Shown in pieces: positions 62,763 through 64,000 of a stretch of DNA of 64,000 bases (the first letter of the stretch is position 1; each line of letters begins with the position of its first letter). This DNA comes from Saprospiraceae bacterium (GTDB lineage: Bacteria > Bacteroidota > Bacteroidia > Chitinophagales > Saprospiraceae). The DNA is taken from contig JADJNF010000009.1 of assembly GCA_016714445.1 (NCBI GenBank), positions 744,001 to 808,000 on the forward strand. The letters are read 5' to 3'. A program made the translations under genes and the position numbers. Under the pieces are notes generated by a model. That model searched no databases. It had not been told where the DNA came from and worked only from the letters and a program-made list of their open reading frames with translations.

Positions 62763-64000
62763 ATGATACATCCTTTCCTTCATTCAGCGGAACAAGCTGC
62801 AGTAATTCAAAGCCATAAAGGCATTTTCAATATTACTTACAAAAATAAGGATACAGCCATTCATACCATTCTACTCAGAATTATCGCCAATCTTTTACAA
62901 GGAAAATCATCCCTTGTAGTCATACCAAATGCAGAAGATAAAAATAAATTGTCTGCACTGATACGGCAAATCTCATTAAACCCTGCTACACTTGAAATAA
63001 ATCCGGACAATGTAACCTCAGAAGAAGATTTCCATCTGATCCGCCAAAAAATGGGGCAATTACAGAATTTACAAGTAGAAAACGATGAAACTTCCGCCTT
63101 TTTATACCATAAAACTGAAGAAGAAATATTAACCTACTATAAAGATACCTACCTGGAAAAAATATGGGATGGTACTTCCTGGAGAGAGATACTTGACACT
63201 TATATTGGTTTACATTCTGAAAAAAATGTCAGTATATTACATTCTGAATTGGATCAGTCCTGTTTTGTATTTACACCGAAAGAGCTACATGACATCAGAT
63301 CATCCATTACTGATGCGTTGTATATTTACCAAAGAGATTTTGAAATCATCGAGTCTTCTGAAAAAGCAAAAAAAATTCATACCAGAACCCAAAGGATAGA
63401 AAATATTGAGCAAATAACATATGACCTTTTTACTTTTAATGAAATGGCTCAGGATCTAAGAGATCAATATTATGCCTGTTTTCATCAAATAGAAAAAACT
63501 TTTCATCAGGATGCAGCGGTCTGGGCATCCAAAATACTAAAAAATATAGACTTACTGGCATTCAAAATAGAAAAATATACAAAAAGGTACCAGGAAATTC
63601 CAAATAGCATATTTTCAAATCTAAGTTCAAAAAGAAAGCCGATCGAAGACGAAAAAATACAGTTGATTGCTGAATATCACCAATTGCTACATGAATTGTC
63701 ATCCAAAAATTTTATACTTGAAAATGTACAGATAAAAGTACCTGCTGATGGATTGCCGCATTTAATACACTTCAAAAATATAGTCACTTGCTGGAAAGAT
63801 AATATACACTCAAATCAAGCTTCATTTCTTAAAGCAGCCAACAGGCTGAATACAGAAGATTTCCGATTGAATACACTGGAAATGGAACTAAAATCATTGC
63901 TTGAAAAAATAAATGAATCCGAAATATTCGATAATATACTTGAACTAAATACACTGAGTTTCAAAAAACAATTGGAATACATCAGTAATCTGGTTTCTGA
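62763..64000 (+). CDS. Helicase-like protein with degenerate P-loop, N-terminal part
   Basis: An open frame runs from the ATG at 62763 past the right edge (412 codons, no stop). The N-terminus reads HPFLHSAEQAAVIQSHKGIF, then a helix, then QGKSSLVVIPNAEDKNKLSA. This spacing copies superfamily 1 UPF1-like helicases (Q-motif, strand, P-loop, helix, V-x-x-P-x). However, the Walker A site reads NITYKNKDT instead of GPPGTGKT. The rest is a long helical region rich in Lys, Glu and Ile. The C-terminal motifs lie outside the window. Confidence 0.7.
   Translation, partial: MIHPFLHSAEQAAVIQSHKGIFNITYKNKDTAIHTILLRIIANLLQGKSSLVVIPNAEDKNKLSALIRQISLNPATLEINPDNVTSEEDFHLIRQKMGQLQNLQVENDETSAFLYHKTEEEILTYYKDTYLEKIWDGTSWREILDTYIGLHSEKNVSILHSELDQSCFVFTPKELHDIRSSITDALYIYQRDFEIIESSEKAKKIHTRTQRIENIEQITYDLFTFNEMAQDLRDQYYACFHQIEKTFHQDAAVWASKILKNIDLLAFKIEKYTKRYQEIPNSIFSNLSSKRKPIEDEKIQLIAEYHQLLHELSSKNFILENVQIKVPADGLPHLIHFKNIVTCWKDNIHSNQASFLKAANRLNTEDFRLNTLEMELKSLLEKINESEIFDNILELNTLSFKKQLEYISNLVS

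Noticed and set aside
1..64000. tRNA, rRNA, tmRNA or riboswitch genes
   Set aside because: Intergenic regions were read on both strands and no conserved RNA core was recognised; a covariance search was not possible.

Overview
The window is AT-rich DNA from a member of the Bacteroidota, most likely a Saprospiria-type organism. The evidence is several secreted proteins ending in type IX secretion (T9SS) C-terminal sorting domains, very large adhesin-like proteins with sortilin/BNR, LamG, MopE-type and Cys-containing repeats, two DUF4199 proteins, an RskA/ECF sigma pair, and TAnnTTTG-type -7 boxes ahead of many genes. No rRNA, tRNA, CRISPR array, complete insertion sequence or prophage was seen.

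Layout. 0-5.4 kb: the end of rimK with a zinc carboxypeptidase-like aspartoacylase, a LuxR-type membrane regulator with a DUF4199 protein, a VOC protein, a frameshifted two-helix membrane protein, a CoA-transferase beta subunit, and a possible NDT/TIR-like enzyme gene preceded by a frameshifted DUF2188 gene. 5.4-12 kb: housekeeping and envelope genes (GT2 glycosyltransferase with DUF4199, two YdeI-type proteins, MscS channel, rRNA-type methyltransferase, DinB protein). 12-24.4 kb: a 1202-aa T9SS protein with Ig-like repeats, REP-like palindromes, a RelE/ParE-type toxin-antitoxin pair, a TolB-propeller/amidohydrolase fusion, and a Fic protein whose promoter is bracketed by palindromic operators. 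24.9-39.1 kb: three T9SS-type cargo genes in a row on the minus strand that share an apparently uncatalogued cysteine-rich module. The largest gene is about 10.9 kb with twelve 276-bp repeats and is broken by scrambled sequence inside one repeat. 39.2-50.4 kb: a LytTR/HisKA_2 two-component pair and an operon of a TPR lipoprotein plus two tandem DUF4331 proteins, one extended by four CHRD domains and a sorting domain. 50.4-53 kb: a probable accessory patch, with a HEPN-like gene that looks like an integron gene cassette, a truncated secreted ORF and palindromes. 53-64 kb: ECF sigma/anti-sigma, two bacterial PH-domain proteins, HerA-like ATPase, purA, type II NADH dehydrogenase, a dicarboxylate symporter, and the start of a helicase-like protein with a degraded P-loop.

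Two small genes (3255-3673 and 5126-5331) are each disrupted by what reads as a single missing base in an A/T homopolymer, and the giant gene is scrambled within near-identical repeats. This pattern fits either real decay or residual long-read consensus error, so frameshifts here should be verified before they are called pseudogenes. The most promising undescribed items are the shared cysteine-rich T9SS cargo module, the integron-like HEPN cassette, the Fic operator architecture and the DUF4331/CHRD/TPR operon.
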